From positions 124,001 to 188,000 of the forward strand of contig NZ_JACIUZ010000019.1 in the NCBI RefSeq assembly GCF_014145505.1: DNA of 64,000 nucleotides. The letters run 5' to 3'. Numbering within the stretch: position 1 is the first letter of the stretch; each line of letters starts with the position of its first letter. A model generated the notes under the pieces. That model had not been told where the DNA came from. It made no database searches and worked only from the letters and a program-made list of their open reading frames with translations. This document shows, piece after piece, positions 24,672 to 34,015 of this stretch. The DNA comes from Limosilactobacillus fastidiosus (lineage in GTDB: Bacteria; Bacillota; Bacilli; Lactobacillales; Lactobacillaceae). The position numbers and the translations under genes were made by a program.

Positions 24672-25865
24672 ATGTTTGGTAAATTTATAAAAAGTAAAGG
24701 TGTGTTTTATGCATTCTTAATATTGTTAACATATAGTTTTTTAGTATTTACAATTTACTTTACTGGATATAAGCCACTACCTAGTCATGTAACAGATTTA
24801 CCAATTACATTAGTAAATCAAGATAAAAATAGTAGTCAGTTAAATTCTCAACTAAAGCAATCATTAAGTTCTTTTAAGACTGTACACGAAACTGACAATC
24901 TAGGAGAAGCAGTTAGTGATCTAAAGAGTCGCAAAACTTATCTGGTAATTGATATTCCAGAAAACTTTAATAAGAATGTTAAAAACAACGAAAATGCGAA
25001 GTTAAACTTTTATGTTAATGAAGCTAATCAATCTTCAGTTGTTAGTGGAATGAAAAATGTTGCTACTAAAATTGGGAATGCTGTTAATAATAAGGTCCAG
25101 TTAGAAAAAGGCAAAGCTGTATTAACTCAAACAATGATGCAACAAATTAAGTCAGCACCTGCTATAGTTCAAGCACAACAAGCACCTGTTGCTCAAACGA
25201 AAGTTAATGATCTTTACGGTAAAATAGGTAATTCGGTATCAACTGATATTCATCGTGTTAATAAAGTAGAAACAGGCTTTAATAACTCAATGGCCCCTTT
25301 CTTTATTAGTTTAGCGGCTTACCTAGGAGCAATGATTGGGACCGTAATACTTTACGGAACTTATGCTAAATTTGCTAAGAAAGTAGGACGCTTTAAATCA
25401 TTTGCGATGTTAGAAGGTGTGTTTGTTGGCCTGGCAGTTATTGGCGGGGCAATTGTTGCTACAATCTTAATCTGCATGACCAAGAATGGCGCAAGCAATT
25501 GGTTAAGCATTTGGCTTGCCCATGCACTAGAGATTATGGGAACTTACAATCTAAACCTAATTTTCCTTCTTCTACTTGGTCAAGCTGGGACAACTTTAAA
25601 TATTTTCTTAACTATGTTTCAAGTTATTGCTGGTGCTGGAATGATTCCAGTACAAATTATGGGTAGTTTCTTTAAAGCAATTCATGGCCTGGCTCCAATG
25701 TATTACAGTATTATGGCCAACTTTGATTTACTTTATGCTAACGGAGCTTCTAATAATTTAATTTGGTCAGCATTATTATTAATAGTTGGGTATATCATTG
25801 TAAATCTAATTATTGTTACCTTCCGAAAGAAACAACCAATGCTTAATTTTGAAGACTTTGCTTAA
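24672..25865 (+). CDS. YhgE/Pip-type membrane protein (ABC-2 permease-like)
   Basis: The 397-aa protein has one N-terminal membrane segment (about residues 10-31), a large extracellular part (35-205) that includes ITLVNQDKNSS and LVIDIPENFNKNV, and five to six C-terminal membrane segments. This is the layout of YhgE/Pip and ABC-2-type permeases, which act in export or serve as phage receptors (Pip of Lactococcus). It has no ATPase partner next door. Control is probably by the divergent TetR protein. AAGGAG lies 12 bases before the ATG. Confidence 0.82.
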   Translation: MFGKFIKSKGVFYAFLILLTYSFLVFTIYFTGYKPLPSHVTDLPITLVNQDKNSSQLNSQLKQSLSSFKTVHETDNLGEAVSDLKSRKTYLVIDIPENFNKNVKNNENAKLNFYVNEANQSSVVSGMKNVATKIGNAVNNKVQLEKGKAVLTQTMMQQIKSAPAIVQAQQAPVAQTKVNDLYGKIGNSVSTDIHRVNKVETGFNNSMAPFFISLAAYLGAMIGTVILYGTYAKFAKKVGRFKSFAMLEGVFVGLAVIGGAIVATILICMTKNGASNWLSIWLAHALEIMGTYNLNLIFLLLLGQAGTTLNIFLTMFQVIAGAGMIPVQIMGSFFKAIHGLAPMYYSIMANFDLLYANGASNNLIWSALLLIVGYIIVNLIIVTFRKKQPMLNFEDFA

Positions 25866-26099
25866 TCAACACAAATTAATTATTCATAAATAGTTGAAGT
25901 TTTATTTGTGTTAAGTTGAAATGTGCGGTCGAGAGTTTAATTATATATTCTATAGTCTTAGTAAATAAGTACTTGGTTGTTTTTGGATGCTCAAGGAATT
26001 GACGTTGTCAAACTGATAATTTGATGTCATAATAATTATATCTTAGGTACTTGCAGGCGATACCTAGTACAACATTGCCGTCGATAGAAAGGATATTCG

Positions 26100-26771
26100 A
26101 TGAGAATCAATGTTTTGCAACATACGCCAAATGAAGGCCCAGGAATAATTCAGCAATGGTCACAGGAACGCGGTCATGAGATGTACATATATCATCCATA
26201 TCAATTTGGTAACCTTCCCACGGCAAACAAGACAGATATGTTGATCGTTCTTGGTGGACCAATGAGTCCTAATGATAATTTGGGATGGATTAAGAAAGAA
26301 CGGGTCCTAATCCATCAGTTACTTGATGAACATAAACCAATTTTTGGGGTTTGCTATGGTGCTCAGCAGATTGCCAAAACCCTTGGGTGTGCCGTTAAAA
26401 AGGCTCCACACAAGGAAGTGGGTTGGGCATCGGTGTATTTAAAAAGCAGTATTATCTCGGGGATTCCGAAGAAGTTAACTGCACTTCACTGGCACGAAGA
26501 AATGTTTGAGGTGCCCGACCAAGCGGAACTGTTGTTTAGTAGTGATTTGGTTAAAAACCAAGGCTTTATCATGAATGATAATGTGATTGGACTTCAATTC
26601 CACTTTGAGCCAGCAGCTGATAATGTTCGTGAAATTGCAGCTAACGATACTCAATATCCATTACAGAATAATGATCTTCATCAAACAGGAGAAGAAATTA
26701 TTCACCATAGAGTCCCGAGTGAGAATAAGCGGGTAATGGCTCAATTACTAGATTTTATTGCTAATAATTAA
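26100..26771 (+). CDS. Class I glutamine amidotransferase-like protein
   Basis: A stand-alone GATase1 domain of 223 aa with nucleophile Cys85 in FGVCYGAQQIAKTLG, oxyanion segment VLGGPMSPND and the His/Glu pair in GLQFHFEP. Such GMP-synthase-like proteins lack a synthetase domain; many hydrolyse glutamine or gamma-glutamyl compounds, and the true substrate here is unknown. AAAGGA precedes the ATG by 8 bases. A TAGGTA/TACCTA stem lies in the leader. Monocistronic, with a strong terminator behind it. Confidence 0.85.
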   Translation: MRINVLQHTPNEGPGIIQQWSQERGHEMYIYHPYQFGNLPTANKTDMLIVLGGPMSPNDNLGWIKKERVLIHQLLDEHKPIFGVCYGAQQIAKTLGCAVKKAPHKEVGWASVYLKSSIISGIPKKLTALHWHEEMFEVPDQAELLFSSDLVKNQGFIMNDNVIGLQFHFEPAADNVREIAANDTQYPLQNNDLHQTGEEIIHHRVPSENKRVMAQLLDFIANN

Positions 26772-26812
26772 GGACAAAATTCTTCTCGCTAAGAATACAT
26801 TTCTATAAAAAT

Positions 26813-26854
26813 AAAGCGAAAAAGAGGTCGTAATGACTTCTTTTTCGCTTTTTT
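26813..26854 (+). terminator. Terminator after the amidotransferase gene
   Basis: AAGCGAAAAAGAGGTC pairs with GACTTCTTTTTCGCTT (one mismatch) and ends in T-run. Confidence 0.85.
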
Positions 26855-26959
26855 GATCATGGATTAGTGACTTATTAAATGGAATTTTTTCTAGAATTTG
26901 AGCTATTGATAGTGATGACAGGGTTGATCTTATGTGAGAACTGAGTAATCTTCTTGTTT

Positions 26960-26975
26960 TGTTTCACGGGAAACA
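26960..26975. other. Near-consensus parS-like site
   Basis: TGTTTCACGGGAAACA matches the ParB/Spo0J parS consensus TGTTTCACGTGAAACA at 15 of 16 positions (one central T to G). It sits in the noncoding gap before rbsK. With jag, mnmE and mnmG in the window, an origin-proximal position is possible. Confidence 0.5.
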
Positions 26976-27105
26976 TTCCTAATAAAGTTACACTTACTAA
27001 TAAAATAGGTAGGTGAAAATCCACTGAACTTAAAGTGATTTGAAATTGATTAAGGTTAACTAATATAATAAAGAAAACATTAATCGGGAAAGAAGTGGAA
27101 GAATA

Positions 27106-28023
27106 GTGAATCAGGTAATAGTCCTTGGAAGTATCAACGTTGATTCGATTTATCAAGTTGCTCGTTTTCCGCAACCGGGAGAAACAATTTCTGTAAAACA
27201 GAAGAGTTATGCTCCAGGGGGTAAGGGAGCAAATCAAGCAGTTGCGGCAGCCCGCTCCGGTGCTAGGGTATCTTTTATCGGTGCAGTTGGTGCGGATAAT
27301 GACGGTCAAGAAATGATTAAAACGTTGGCAGAAAATGATATTGATACAAGTGGAATTGCTGTTGATCCGGATAATGGAACGGGAAGTGCAGTGATTACGG
27401 TCGATGAAAATGGTCAAAACGATATCATGGTATATGGTGGGGCTAACCAAGCCATGACGAAAGATAACTTAGATGATTTACCACAACGACTAAGTAAAGC
27501 TAAGTTTATTGTTGCTCAATTAGAAACGCCACAAGAAGTAACGTTAGCTGCTTTTAAATTAGCAAAGCAACAGGGCGTTATAACAATCCTTAATCCAGCT
27601 CCAGCTAACGAATTAATTCCAGAACTGTTAGACTATACTGACGTTATTGTTCCAAACGAAACTGAAAGTGAGCTGCTAAGTGGGATCGCAGTGAATGATG
27701 AAGAGTCACTGCTACAAAATGCGGAATTTTTTAAGAGAAACGGTGTAGAAAACATAATTATTACATTGGGTGAACGGGGTGCTTTTTATACTACAGAAAA
27801 TGAGCAGGGGTTAATTCCTGCATTTAAAGTTAAAGCGGTTGATACTACAGCAGCTGGTGATACCTTTATAGGTGCGTTGGTTTCACAATTGGATACAGAT
27901 CTTAGGAACCTCGAAGTTGCATTAACATATGCACAACGGGCTTCGAGCTTGACAGTTCAGGGAATGGGTGCAATGCCATCAATTCCCCTTGCTGATGAAG
28001 TTAGGACAGCGTTGAAAGAGTAG
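27106..28023 (+). CDS. rbsK: Ribokinase (PfkB family)
   Basis: Ribokinase phosphorylates ribose at O5 with ATP. The N-terminus VLGSINVDSIYQV, the substrate loop GGKGANQAVAAARSGA and the C-terminal anion hole with catalytic Asp in DTTAAGDTFIGAL are the classic PfkB/ribokinase signatures. Length 305 aa is standard. The start is GTG at 27106, with GTGGAAG just upstream. No ribose transporter or rbsD/rbsR lies next to it, so the uptake route must be elsewhere. Terminator follows. Confidence 0.92.
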   Translation: MNQVIVLGSINVDSIYQVARFPQPGETISVKQKSYAPGGKGANQAVAAARSGARVSFIGAVGADNDGQEMIKTLAENDIDTSGIAVDPDNGTGSAVITVDENGQNDIMVYGGANQAMTKDNLDDLPQRLSKAKFIVAQLETPQEVTLAAFKLAKQQGVITILNPAPANELIPELLDYTDVIVPNETESELLSGIAVNDEESLLQNAEFFKRNGVENIIITLGERGAFYTTENEQGLIPAFKVKAVDTTAAGDTFIGALVSQLDTDLRNLEVALTYAQRASSLTVQGMGAMPSIPLADEVRTALKE

Positions 28024-28026
28024 CAG

Positions 28027-28057
28027 AACCGGTGGTGACTTTTTTACACCGGTTTTT
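28027..28057 (+). terminator. Terminator after rbsK
   Basis: AACCGGTG and CACCGGTT flank a 12-base loop and end in TTTTT. Confidence 0.8.
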
Positions 28058-28074
28058 AGGATCATAGATCAGAT

Positions 28075-28935
28075 TTAACATTGGTAATTAGCAATAAGAA
28101 AGTCTTTCATATTCTGTGGTTCGTGACCAGTAAGATGTTGAAAATCATTAGTGACTTCATCCATTAATCCCATTGCAGCTGCATGGTACATTGAGGCTAA
28201 TTCGTCACCATCACCTTCTGTCCGGTATATGTCTGCAAATTCCTTTAACGTTACAGGGCTGTAACCAATGTGATTACCAGTAATAGCGGACATAATCCTG
28301 CTGAGTTCAACCATATTATAATTTTGCTTCATGGTTAAGAGATAATTCTGTCCATGATCATGAAAATATGGTCTTACAGCAACATTAGCGATCGCTTCTG
28401 CACTGTCTTTACGGCTAATAAAGCTCATTGCCTGATCACCAACTGGATAGATGATATTTTGTCGTTTAATTAGTTCTGGAAGATAGGGAACTAACGGATC
28501 GGCATAGAGGGCATTTTTAATTACTGCATATTGAAGACCAGAGCTGGCAAGTCGCGCAGGAAGATATGCATAGTAACTAGCCATCTGAAAGGGATTATTA
28601 GCTTGGTCAGCGATGAAACTGACGTCAATAATCGTTGAGACACCGGCTTTTTTAACTGCAGTAAGGGTGTTTTCAAATTCGTTGATTCGTTCTTGGACCT
28701 TGTAAGTGAGACTTGGAATGTAAATTAAAGCATCAACACCCTTAAAAGCCTGAGTCATCATTGTGATATTTGCGTAGTTAATTGAGGCTATCTCGTAGCC
28801 AGCAACTTTCAAATCTATTGCCTTAGCAGGAGTGTGCACCCCTAAACGGATGTTATGAGTTAAAGTTAGTTTGCTGAGCTCCTTGGTGACGTAACGACCA
28901 AGATGACCAGTAGCACCAGTAATTAAGTATTTCAT
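28075..28935 (-). CDS. NmrA-type NAD(P)-binding protein (atypical SDR)
   Basis: Rossmann start YLITGATGHLGRYVTKEL is followed by the NmrA/quinone-reductase-2-like layout: ALIYIPSLTYK, SYYAYLPARLASSGLQYAVIKNALY and a C-terminal AYSPVTLKEFAD-like helix bundle. Length is 286 aa. The catalytic Tyr-x3-Lys of classical SDRs is not obvious, so it may be a redox sensor or a quinone reductase. AAAGGA precedes the ATG at 28935 by 8 bases; the ATG at 28944 overlaps the ribosome site. It converges with rbsK. Confidence 0.8.
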   Translation of the reverse strand: MKYLITGATGHLGRYVTKELSKLTLTHNIRLGVHTPAKAIDLKVAGYEIASINYANITMMTQAFKGVDALIYIPSLTYKVQERINEFENTLTAVKKAGVSTIIDVSFIADQANNPFQMASYYAYLPARLASSGLQYAVIKNALYADPLVPYLPELIKRQNIIYPVGDQAMSFISRKDSAEAIANVAVRPYFHDHGQNYLLTMKQNYNMVELSRIMSAITGNHIGYSPVTLKEFADIYRTEGDGDELASMYHAAAMGLMDEVTNDFQHLTGHEPQNMKDFLIANYQC

Positions 28936-29000
28936 TTCCATCATCCTTTCCTTATCTGAATAATATTGTAACTTTAAAAGTTACATATATTCAATGTAAA

Positions 29001-29034
29001 AACCTCTAATTTTCATTTTTGAAAATTAGAGGTT
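29001..29034 (-). terminator. Perfect 15-bp terminator between asnS and the NmrA-type gene
   Basis: AACCTCTAATTTTCA and its complement surround a 4-base loop; read on the minus strand the stem runs into TTTTT. The 336-base gap 28945-29280 otherwise holds the asnS terminator, a 14-bp tandem repeat and no convincing gene. Confidence 0.75.
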
Positions 29035-29160
29035 AATTTATTAATCGTATTAGTTTTAATTAGTCATCGCCATGGGTGAACCGGATCTCTCGTGGCTTTC
29101 ACTAATATATAAATCTTTTGAAAAGTTATTGGTCCCATGTCCTATCAAGAAAGATACCTT

Positions 29161-29188
29161 TAATATCTGTAACGTAATATCTGTAACG
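29161..29188. repeat. Tandem 14-bp direct repeat
   Basis: TAATATCTGTAACG occurs twice in exact tandem in the asnS 3' spacer. Confidence 0.9.
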
Positions 29189-29209
29189 ATTACCTAAATC
29201 AATTAATTC

Positions 29210-29273
29210 AAAAAAGAGTGGAGTACAAACATAGGTCTTTAACAACTTCTGTTATGTACTTCACTCTCTTTTT
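29210..29273 (-). terminator. Terminator after asnS
   Basis: A long stem (AAAAAGAGTGGAGTACA with TGTACTTCACTCTCTTTTT, one mismatch) ends in T-run on the minus strand, directly after the asnS stop. Confidence 0.75.
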
Positions 29274-29280
29274 AGATATT

Positions 29281-30579
29281 TTATGGACGCAAACGATTAA
29301 GCATCCGTGGGAACGGAATGTTTTGGCGAATGTGATCTTGAAGAGTAATCCATGAAAGGAATCGTTCAAGTCCCATCCCAAATCCAGAGTGAGGAACAGA
29401 ACCGTACTTTCGGAGATCATCGTACCAACCGTAGTCCTTTTTGCTTAAACCATTCTCTTCCAGTTTGTTAGTGATGTATTCGTAGTCGTATGAACGTTCA
29501 GAACCACCAATGATTTCACCATAACCTTCTGGAGCTAACAAGTCAGCACAGATAACTTGACGATCATCTTCAGGATCAGTAGGCATGTAGAAGGCCTTGA
29601 TTGCCCGTGGGTAGTTCATGATGAAGACAGGCTTGTTAAATTGATCAGCTAGGTAAGTTTCTTCTGGTGAACCAAAGTCATCACCGTACTTGGAATCGAA
29701 GCCGCCTTCTTGCAGCATTTCGATAGCCTTTTTGTAGGTAATTCGTGGATATGGTAATTCAGTAAATGGCTTTAAGCTTTCAACGGATCGACCAACCATT
29801 TCAAGTTCGGTTGCACAGTGGTCAATTAAGTCTTGCACAAGGTAAGCAACGTATTGTTCTTGAATCTTCAAACTTTCATCTTGGTGCATCCAAGCCATTT
29901 CTGGTTCGATCATCCAGAATTCAGTCATGTGACGACGGGTCTTTGACTTTTCAGCCCGGAAAGTTGGCCCCATTGTGTAAATCCGATTTAATGCCATGGC
30001 ACCAGCTTCACCATAAAGCTGACCTGATTGAGATAGGTAAGCATCTTCATCAAAGTACTTAACATCGAATAATTCGGTAGTACCTTCTGGAGCACTGGCA
30101 GTTAATTCTGGAGCATCAAATTGAACAAAACCATGCTTATCAAAGAATTCCATTGTCGCTAACTTTACCCGACTCCGGATCCGCATTAATGCCCAAGGCT
30201 TACGGGAACGCAACCATAAGTGGCGGTGATCAAGTAAGAAGTCAATCCCGTGTTCCTTGTTACCGATTGGGTAATCTTCACTTTCGCCAACGATTTCAAA
30301 GTCTTTAATATGGATTTCGTAGCCAAACTTGGACCGCTTATCTTCAGCGATTTCACCAGTTACTACAAAACTAGTTTCTTGGTGCAAATCGTGCTTTGCC
30401 ATATCAAACTTTTCTTCGGGAACATCATTTTTGCGGATAATTCCTTGGAAAAAACCAGTTCCGTCACGTAATTGTAAGAAAGCGATCTTCCCGCTGGACC
30501 GCTTGTCAGTTAACCAAACACCAATCTTAACGGTTTCCCCAACATGTTGAGGAGCTTCACTAATCTTAATTGTTTCCAC
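29281..30579 (-). CDS. asnS: Asparaginyl-tRNA synthetase
   Basis: A class II synthetase charging tRNA-Asn. The N-terminal OB fold ([24 protein letters not shown]) binds the anticodon; the catalytic core shows motif 2 [24 protein letters not shown] and motif 3 [13 protein letters not shown], where an Asn-specific rather than Asp-specific pocket is expected. Length 432 aa is normal. The start is GTG at 30579, with GGGAG upstream. It is 30 bases behind asnA and should be under the same T-box leader. Confidence 0.95.
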   Translation of the reverse strand: METIKISEAPQHVGETVKIGVWLTDKRSSGKIAFLQLRDGTGFFQGIIRKNDVPEEKFDMAKHDLHQETSFVVTGEIAEDKRSKFGYEIHIKDFEIVGESEDYPIGNKEHGIDFLLDHRHLWLRSRKPWALMRIRSRVKLATMEFFDKHGFVQFDAPELTASAPEGTTELFDVKYFDEDAYLSQSGQLYGEAGAMALNRIYTMGPTFRAEKSKTRRHMTEFWMIEPEMAWMHQDESLKIQEQYVAYLVQDLIDHCATELEMVGRSVESLKPFTELPYPRITYKKAIEMLQEGGFDSKYGDDFGSPEETYLADQFNKPVFIMNYPRAIKAFYMPTDPEDDRQVICADLLAPEGYGEIIGGSERSYDYEYITNKLEENGLSKKDYGWYDDLRKYGSVPHSGFGMGLERFLSWITLQDHIRQNIPFPRMLNRLRP

Positions 30580-30609
30580 TGTGTTTAACTCTCCCTTAAT
30601 CAGTTATTT

Positions 30610-31620
30610 TTATAGAATTTGAATGTGTGCTGCTTGACACTTTTCCAACATCTCGTCTGGCCAGATACTTGCTTGGACTTCCCCAACATGGGCCTTACCA
30701 AGGAGAAGCATGCATAGCCGAGATTGACCAATTCCTCCACCAATTGTATATGGTAATTCACCGTTGAGCAACATCTTATGGAATGGTAATTTTTCCCGAT
30801 CAGTTGCACCGGCTTGTTCCAGTTGATACTTCATTGATTCTGGGCTAACACGGATCCCCATACTAGAAATTTCGAGCTTCTTTTGAAGGGGTTCGTACCA
30901 GAAAATAATGTCACCGTTAAGACTCCAGTCATCATAGTCAGGGGCCCGACCGTCGTGCGGTTTACCGGACCGCTTTAGTTTATCACCAATTTTCATTACA
31001 AAGACTGCGCCCATTTCCTTAGCGATCTTGTCCTCACGTTCCATTGGTGTAAGGTCTGGCCAACGATCTTCAAGCTCTTGGGTTGTAACGAAGTGAATAT
31101 CGTCTGGTAAGTGGTAAACCGCTTGAGGGTACTTATACCAAACTTCATCTTCCATGTGTTTGATTACCTTAAAGATTTGGCGAACCGTATCCCTAAGGGT
31201 TTCTTCAGTCCGTTCTTCTTTGCTAATCACTTTTTCCCAATCCCATTGGTCAACGTAGATTGAGTGGAAGTTATCCAAATCTTCGTCTTTTCGAATGGCG
31301 TTCATATTGGTATAAAGACCTTCATGGAAACCAAATCCGTACTTCTTTAATGCCATTCGTTTCCACTTAGCAAGGGAATGGACAATTTCAGTTGTTTCAT
31401 TAGGCATGTCCTTCAATTCAAATGAAACTGGCTTTTCAATCCCGTTCAAGTTATCGTTTAACCCGGTACTCTTTTCAACGAACATTGGTGCTGACATTCG
31501 TTGCAGGTTTAGTTGCTTACCAAATTCGTCTTGGAAGGTTTCCCGAATGTAGCGGATGGCAGCTTCGGTTTCGCGAATAGACAATTTTGGATCGTAGTCC
31601 TTTGGAATAATTAAGTTCAT
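30610..31620 (-). CDS. asnA: Aspartate--ammonia ligase (asparagine synthetase A)
   Basis: AsnA makes asparagine from aspartate, ammonia and ATP. It resembles class II synthetase cores; [25 protein letters not shown] at the N-terminus, [28 protein letters not shown] and the C-terminal [14 protein letters not shown] are typical. Length about 336 aa. AAGGAG is 9 bases before the ATG at 31620. With asnS it forms a T-box-controlled operon, so both making and charging of asparagine respond to uncharged tRNA-Asn. Confidence 0.96.
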   Translation of the reverse strand: MNLIIPKDYDPKLSIRETEAAIRYIRETFQDEFGKQLNLQRMSAPMFVEKSTGLNDNLNGIEKPVSFELKDMPNETTEIVHSLAKWKRMALKKYGFGFHEGLYTNMNAIRKDEDLDNFHSIYVDQWDWEKVISKEERTEETLRDTVRQIFKVIKHMEDEVWYKYPQAVYHLPDDIHFVTTQELEDRWPDLTPMEREDKIAKEMGAVFVMKIGDKLKRSGKPHDGRAPDYDDWSLNGDIIFWYEPLQKKLEISSMGIRVSPESMKYQLEQAGATDREKLPFHKMLLNGELPYTIGGGIGQSRLCMLLLGKAHVGEVQASIWPDEMLEKCQAAHIQIL

Positions 31621-31657
31621 AATTAGCAACTCCTTAATATGTTTAGAATCGGAGATA

Positions 31658-31935
31658 AATAAAAAAGCCTTTCATCCCCAACATCTAAGGGACGAAAGGC
31701 TTTTGTTCCGCGGTACCACCCAAATTGTCTAAAATAATTTTAGACCATCTTATCGAGTACAAGAATACTCTTCCGGCGAGATAACGTACCGGTGACGACT
31801 AAGCCTACTTTAAACGAGGTTATTTGGGTTAGCAGCATGGAAAAAGGGTTTTTCAATAATCCAGGTGCTATCGGTCTCACACTATCACCGACTCACTGTT
31901 AGACTGAAAATTATTTACTCGTCTTTTTCATCGCA
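31658..31935 (-). promoter_or_regulatory. T-box riboswitch leader of asnA-asnS
   Basis: On the minus strand the leader has a Stem I region (GTCGGTGATAGTGTGAG), the T-box core GGGTGGTACCGCGG (about 31708-31721), and a terminator with arms AAAGCCTTTCGTCCC/GGGGATGAAAGGCTTT (31660-31702). An AAC at 31830-31828 is a plausible Asn specifier. A TATAAT lies at 31942-31947. Confidence 0.9.
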
Positions 31936-32095
31936 TTTGAAATTATAACTGTATTCTAATTGAATTTTTAAAAATTGCAACCACTTTTTAAAAAGTTTTT
32001 TGTGAATTTTATTAAATTAACAATAATCTCTAAAATAAAAAAACATGGGTTTGACTGTAACACAAAGTAATAGTTTAAGTCATGGAAAAAAGCAA

Positions 32096-32125
32096 TTGAG
32101 CTTATTGTCAGGATCGTAATATAAT
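32096..32125 (+). promoter_or_regulatory. Promoter of the TerB/ATPase/helicase operon
   Basis: TTGAGC (32096-32101), an 18-base spacer and consensus TATAAT (32120-32125) lie 40 bases before the first gene. No operator or regulator gene is evident. Confidence 0.6.
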
Positions 32126-32165
32126 AGAAACTAGCCGAACAAACGTTCATGAAAGGAGGAGAACC

Positions 32166-34013
32166 ATGAATCAGAACGATATTATTCGTTATATCCAACA
32201 ACAATTCGGGATCCAGCCAAACTACCGACTGGCAAGTCGGTGGAATGCCTGTGTTTTTTCGTCGCCAGTTTCTGGAAGGTGGTTTGCCCTCCTAATTCAA
32301 CCACAAGGTAATTCTGATTGTGCTTATTTAGAGATTCATTATGGAGAAGACTTCGTGGACGATCACGATTTAATGCCAATTTTTTCACCAGCAAAGCGGA
32401 TGAAGAAACCAGGTTGGGTCGGAGTAACGATTGATGAGAACACGCCTAAAGAAAAAGTAAATCGGGCACTTGAGCAGGCTTTCCAAAAATCCTTAAAGGA
32501 AGCGGAAGCACCGACACGTCCTGAAAAGTTAATTTACGTTCCGCCGGTTGACCGAGAAGCTGCCTACCATGATCAACCACTTTCCTTTTCTCGGCGGCCT
32601 ATCCCGTTCGCTAAGCCACGTCGGATCCCGAAAGAAATTTTGAAAATGAATTCCCTCTATGACTATACTCTGCCACCACTCATCGGGAGGGCAAAGAACT
32701 TTTATGTTCAGGGAATGAGCGTTGCGGATTACCAAGATGACTACGACTACCAGGGTGAATTTCAACATTATTTTCCCGTTTATCATGACATGACAACTGC
32801 TCAACTTCGTGGTTACTTCACCTGGCGAACCAAGCTTCGTTCTGGTAATTATCCGAAAGCCCCAACCTCCTTTGTTTACGTCTACCTTTATGAATTAATT
32901 AATCAAATTGGGGTTTCATCATCGCTAGAAGGTTACAAAAAATTAATAGCGTTTAAAAAAGGTTACGCTAAGCTAATGGACAAGAAGATGGTCGAATACT
33001 TAGCTCAGTGGCTCCGTGATTATGTTGTTTATTACCAATTAGGATCGGGGAAGATTGCAGAGCAGTTTACGGAACAGCTAAAGGAAGATTCTATTTACAA
33101 TAACTTAATTGATCCTGAAGAAATACCAGCAGAAAAGGTAATGACTTGCCTAAGCACAATCTCATCTTATCAATTAGCTAATTGTCCACTGGTTAAGCGT
33201 GATCCTGAGTTACTTGCCCGAATCATTAAAATTGTTTGGCAACGACTCTGTTCACTAACCGATGAAGATATTGTAAAAAACTATCTTGGTTGGCAGGGAG
33301 AAATGACCCAGCGACCATTTGCCAACGCGGTTTTTTATGATCAAAAAGTTAGCCAGACATTTACGTGTCAGGTAGACGATCAATGTAGTTACTCTTACCG
33401 AAACGGCAAATGGAGTTATCAGTATTACCTTCCCGCAAAACGGCGGAAGCAGAAAATCGGTAGCCTGCTACATGAAATTGACCGCCTCATTCGCCAGACC
33501 TTTCATATTGGTCGCCAACTAAAGCCACGGCCAATTAGTGAAAAGATTCTTGCAGAGATAAAACCAGCGATTATTGAAGCTCGCCAGCAAATTGCCGAGG
33601 AGCGGCGACCAAAAATAAAAATTAACCTGGGAGATCTAGAAAAGATTCGAAAAGATGCTTCGGTAACTCGAGAAAGTCTCTTAACCAATGAAGAACGACA
33701 GGCTGAACAAGAAGAGGAAGCTAGTAAGATTAAACTACAACCGGTACCAATAAAAGAGGAGCAACAAGCCTTAAAGAATGAGCTTGGTTTGTCGAAAAAT
33801 GCGATGTACCTTCTGACAAAGTTATTGGCGAATGAAGACTGGCAACCGTACTTTAAAGAACACCACTTAATGGTTAACATTGTTGTTGATGAAATTAACG
33901 ACAAACTATTTGATGAGCTTGGTGATACAGCAATTGAATTTAATGATCAGGATCAGCCGCAAATCATTGACGATTACCGTGACGAGGTTGAAGAAATAAT
34001 CAAGGAGGATTAG
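32166..34013 (+). CDS. MmcQ/YjbR-like + TerB-N + TerB-C domain protein
   Basis: A 615-aa cytosolic protein, first in a three-gene operon. Residues 1-115 (YIQQQFGIQPNYRLASRWNA, GRWFALLIQ, KKPGWVGVTID) look like an MmcQ/YjbR domain, a small DNA-binding-like fold. Residues about 165-300 carry the TerB-N pattern (AKNFYVQGMSVADYQDDYDY, LRGYFTWRTKLRSGNY, FVYVYLYELINQIG), and the C-terminal third (ILAEIKPAIIEARQQ, IRKDASVTRESLLTNEE) matches TerB-C. TerB-N/C proteins are predicted organisers of helicase- and ATPase-containing complexes linked to stress and phage conflict. AAAGGAGGAG precedes the ATG. The YjbR-like fusion is inferred by eye. No direct function is known for this protein. Confidence 0.75.
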   Translation: MNQNDIIRYIQQQFGIQPNYRLASRWNACVFSSPVSGRWFALLIQPQGNSDCAYLEIHYGEDFVDDHDLMPIFSPAKRMKKPGWVGVTIDENTPKEKVNRALEQAFQKSLKEAEAPTRPEKLIYVPPVDREAAYHDQPLSFSRRPIPFAKPRRIPKEILKMNSLYDYTLPPLIGRAKNFYVQGMSVADYQDDYDYQGEFQHYFPVYHDMTTAQLRGYFTWRTKLRSGNYPKAPTSFVYVYLYELINQIGVSSSLEGYKKLIAFKKGYAKLMDKKMVEYLAQWLRDYVVYYQLGSGKIAEQFTEQLKEDSIYNNLIDPEEIPAEKVMTCLSTISSYQLANCPLVKRDPELLARIIKIVWQRLCSLTDEDIVKNYLGWQGEMTQRPFANAVFYDQKVSQTFTCQVDDQCSYSYRNGKWSYQYYLPAKRRKQKIGSLLHEIDRLIRQTFHIGRQLKPRPISEKILAEIKPAIIEARQQIAEERRPKIKINLGDLEKIRKDASVTRESLLTNEERQAEQEEEASKIKLQPVPIKEEQQALKNELGLSKNAMYLLTKLLANEDWQPYFKEHHLMVNIVVDEINDKLFDELGDTAIEFNDQDQPQIIDDYRDEVEEIIKED

Positions 34014-34015
34014 GA

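Noticed and set aside
25869-25915. AACACAAAT/ATTTGTGTT repeat after the YhgE-type gene as terminator
   Set aside because: The loop is about 28 bases and no T-run follows.
26875-27450. 191-codon open frame on the minus strand
   Set aside because: It overlaps the well-supported ribokinase gene and the gap before it, is rich in Ile, Ser and Asn without any domain, and has no ribosome site.
29208-29420. Small minus-strand frame over the asnS end
   Set aside because: It overlaps the C-terminal codons of asnS in another frame and passes through the asnS terminator.
33503-33904. 133-codon minus-strand frame within the TerB-type gene
   Set aside because: Antisense shadow; Ser/Ile-rich translation without motifs or ribosome site.
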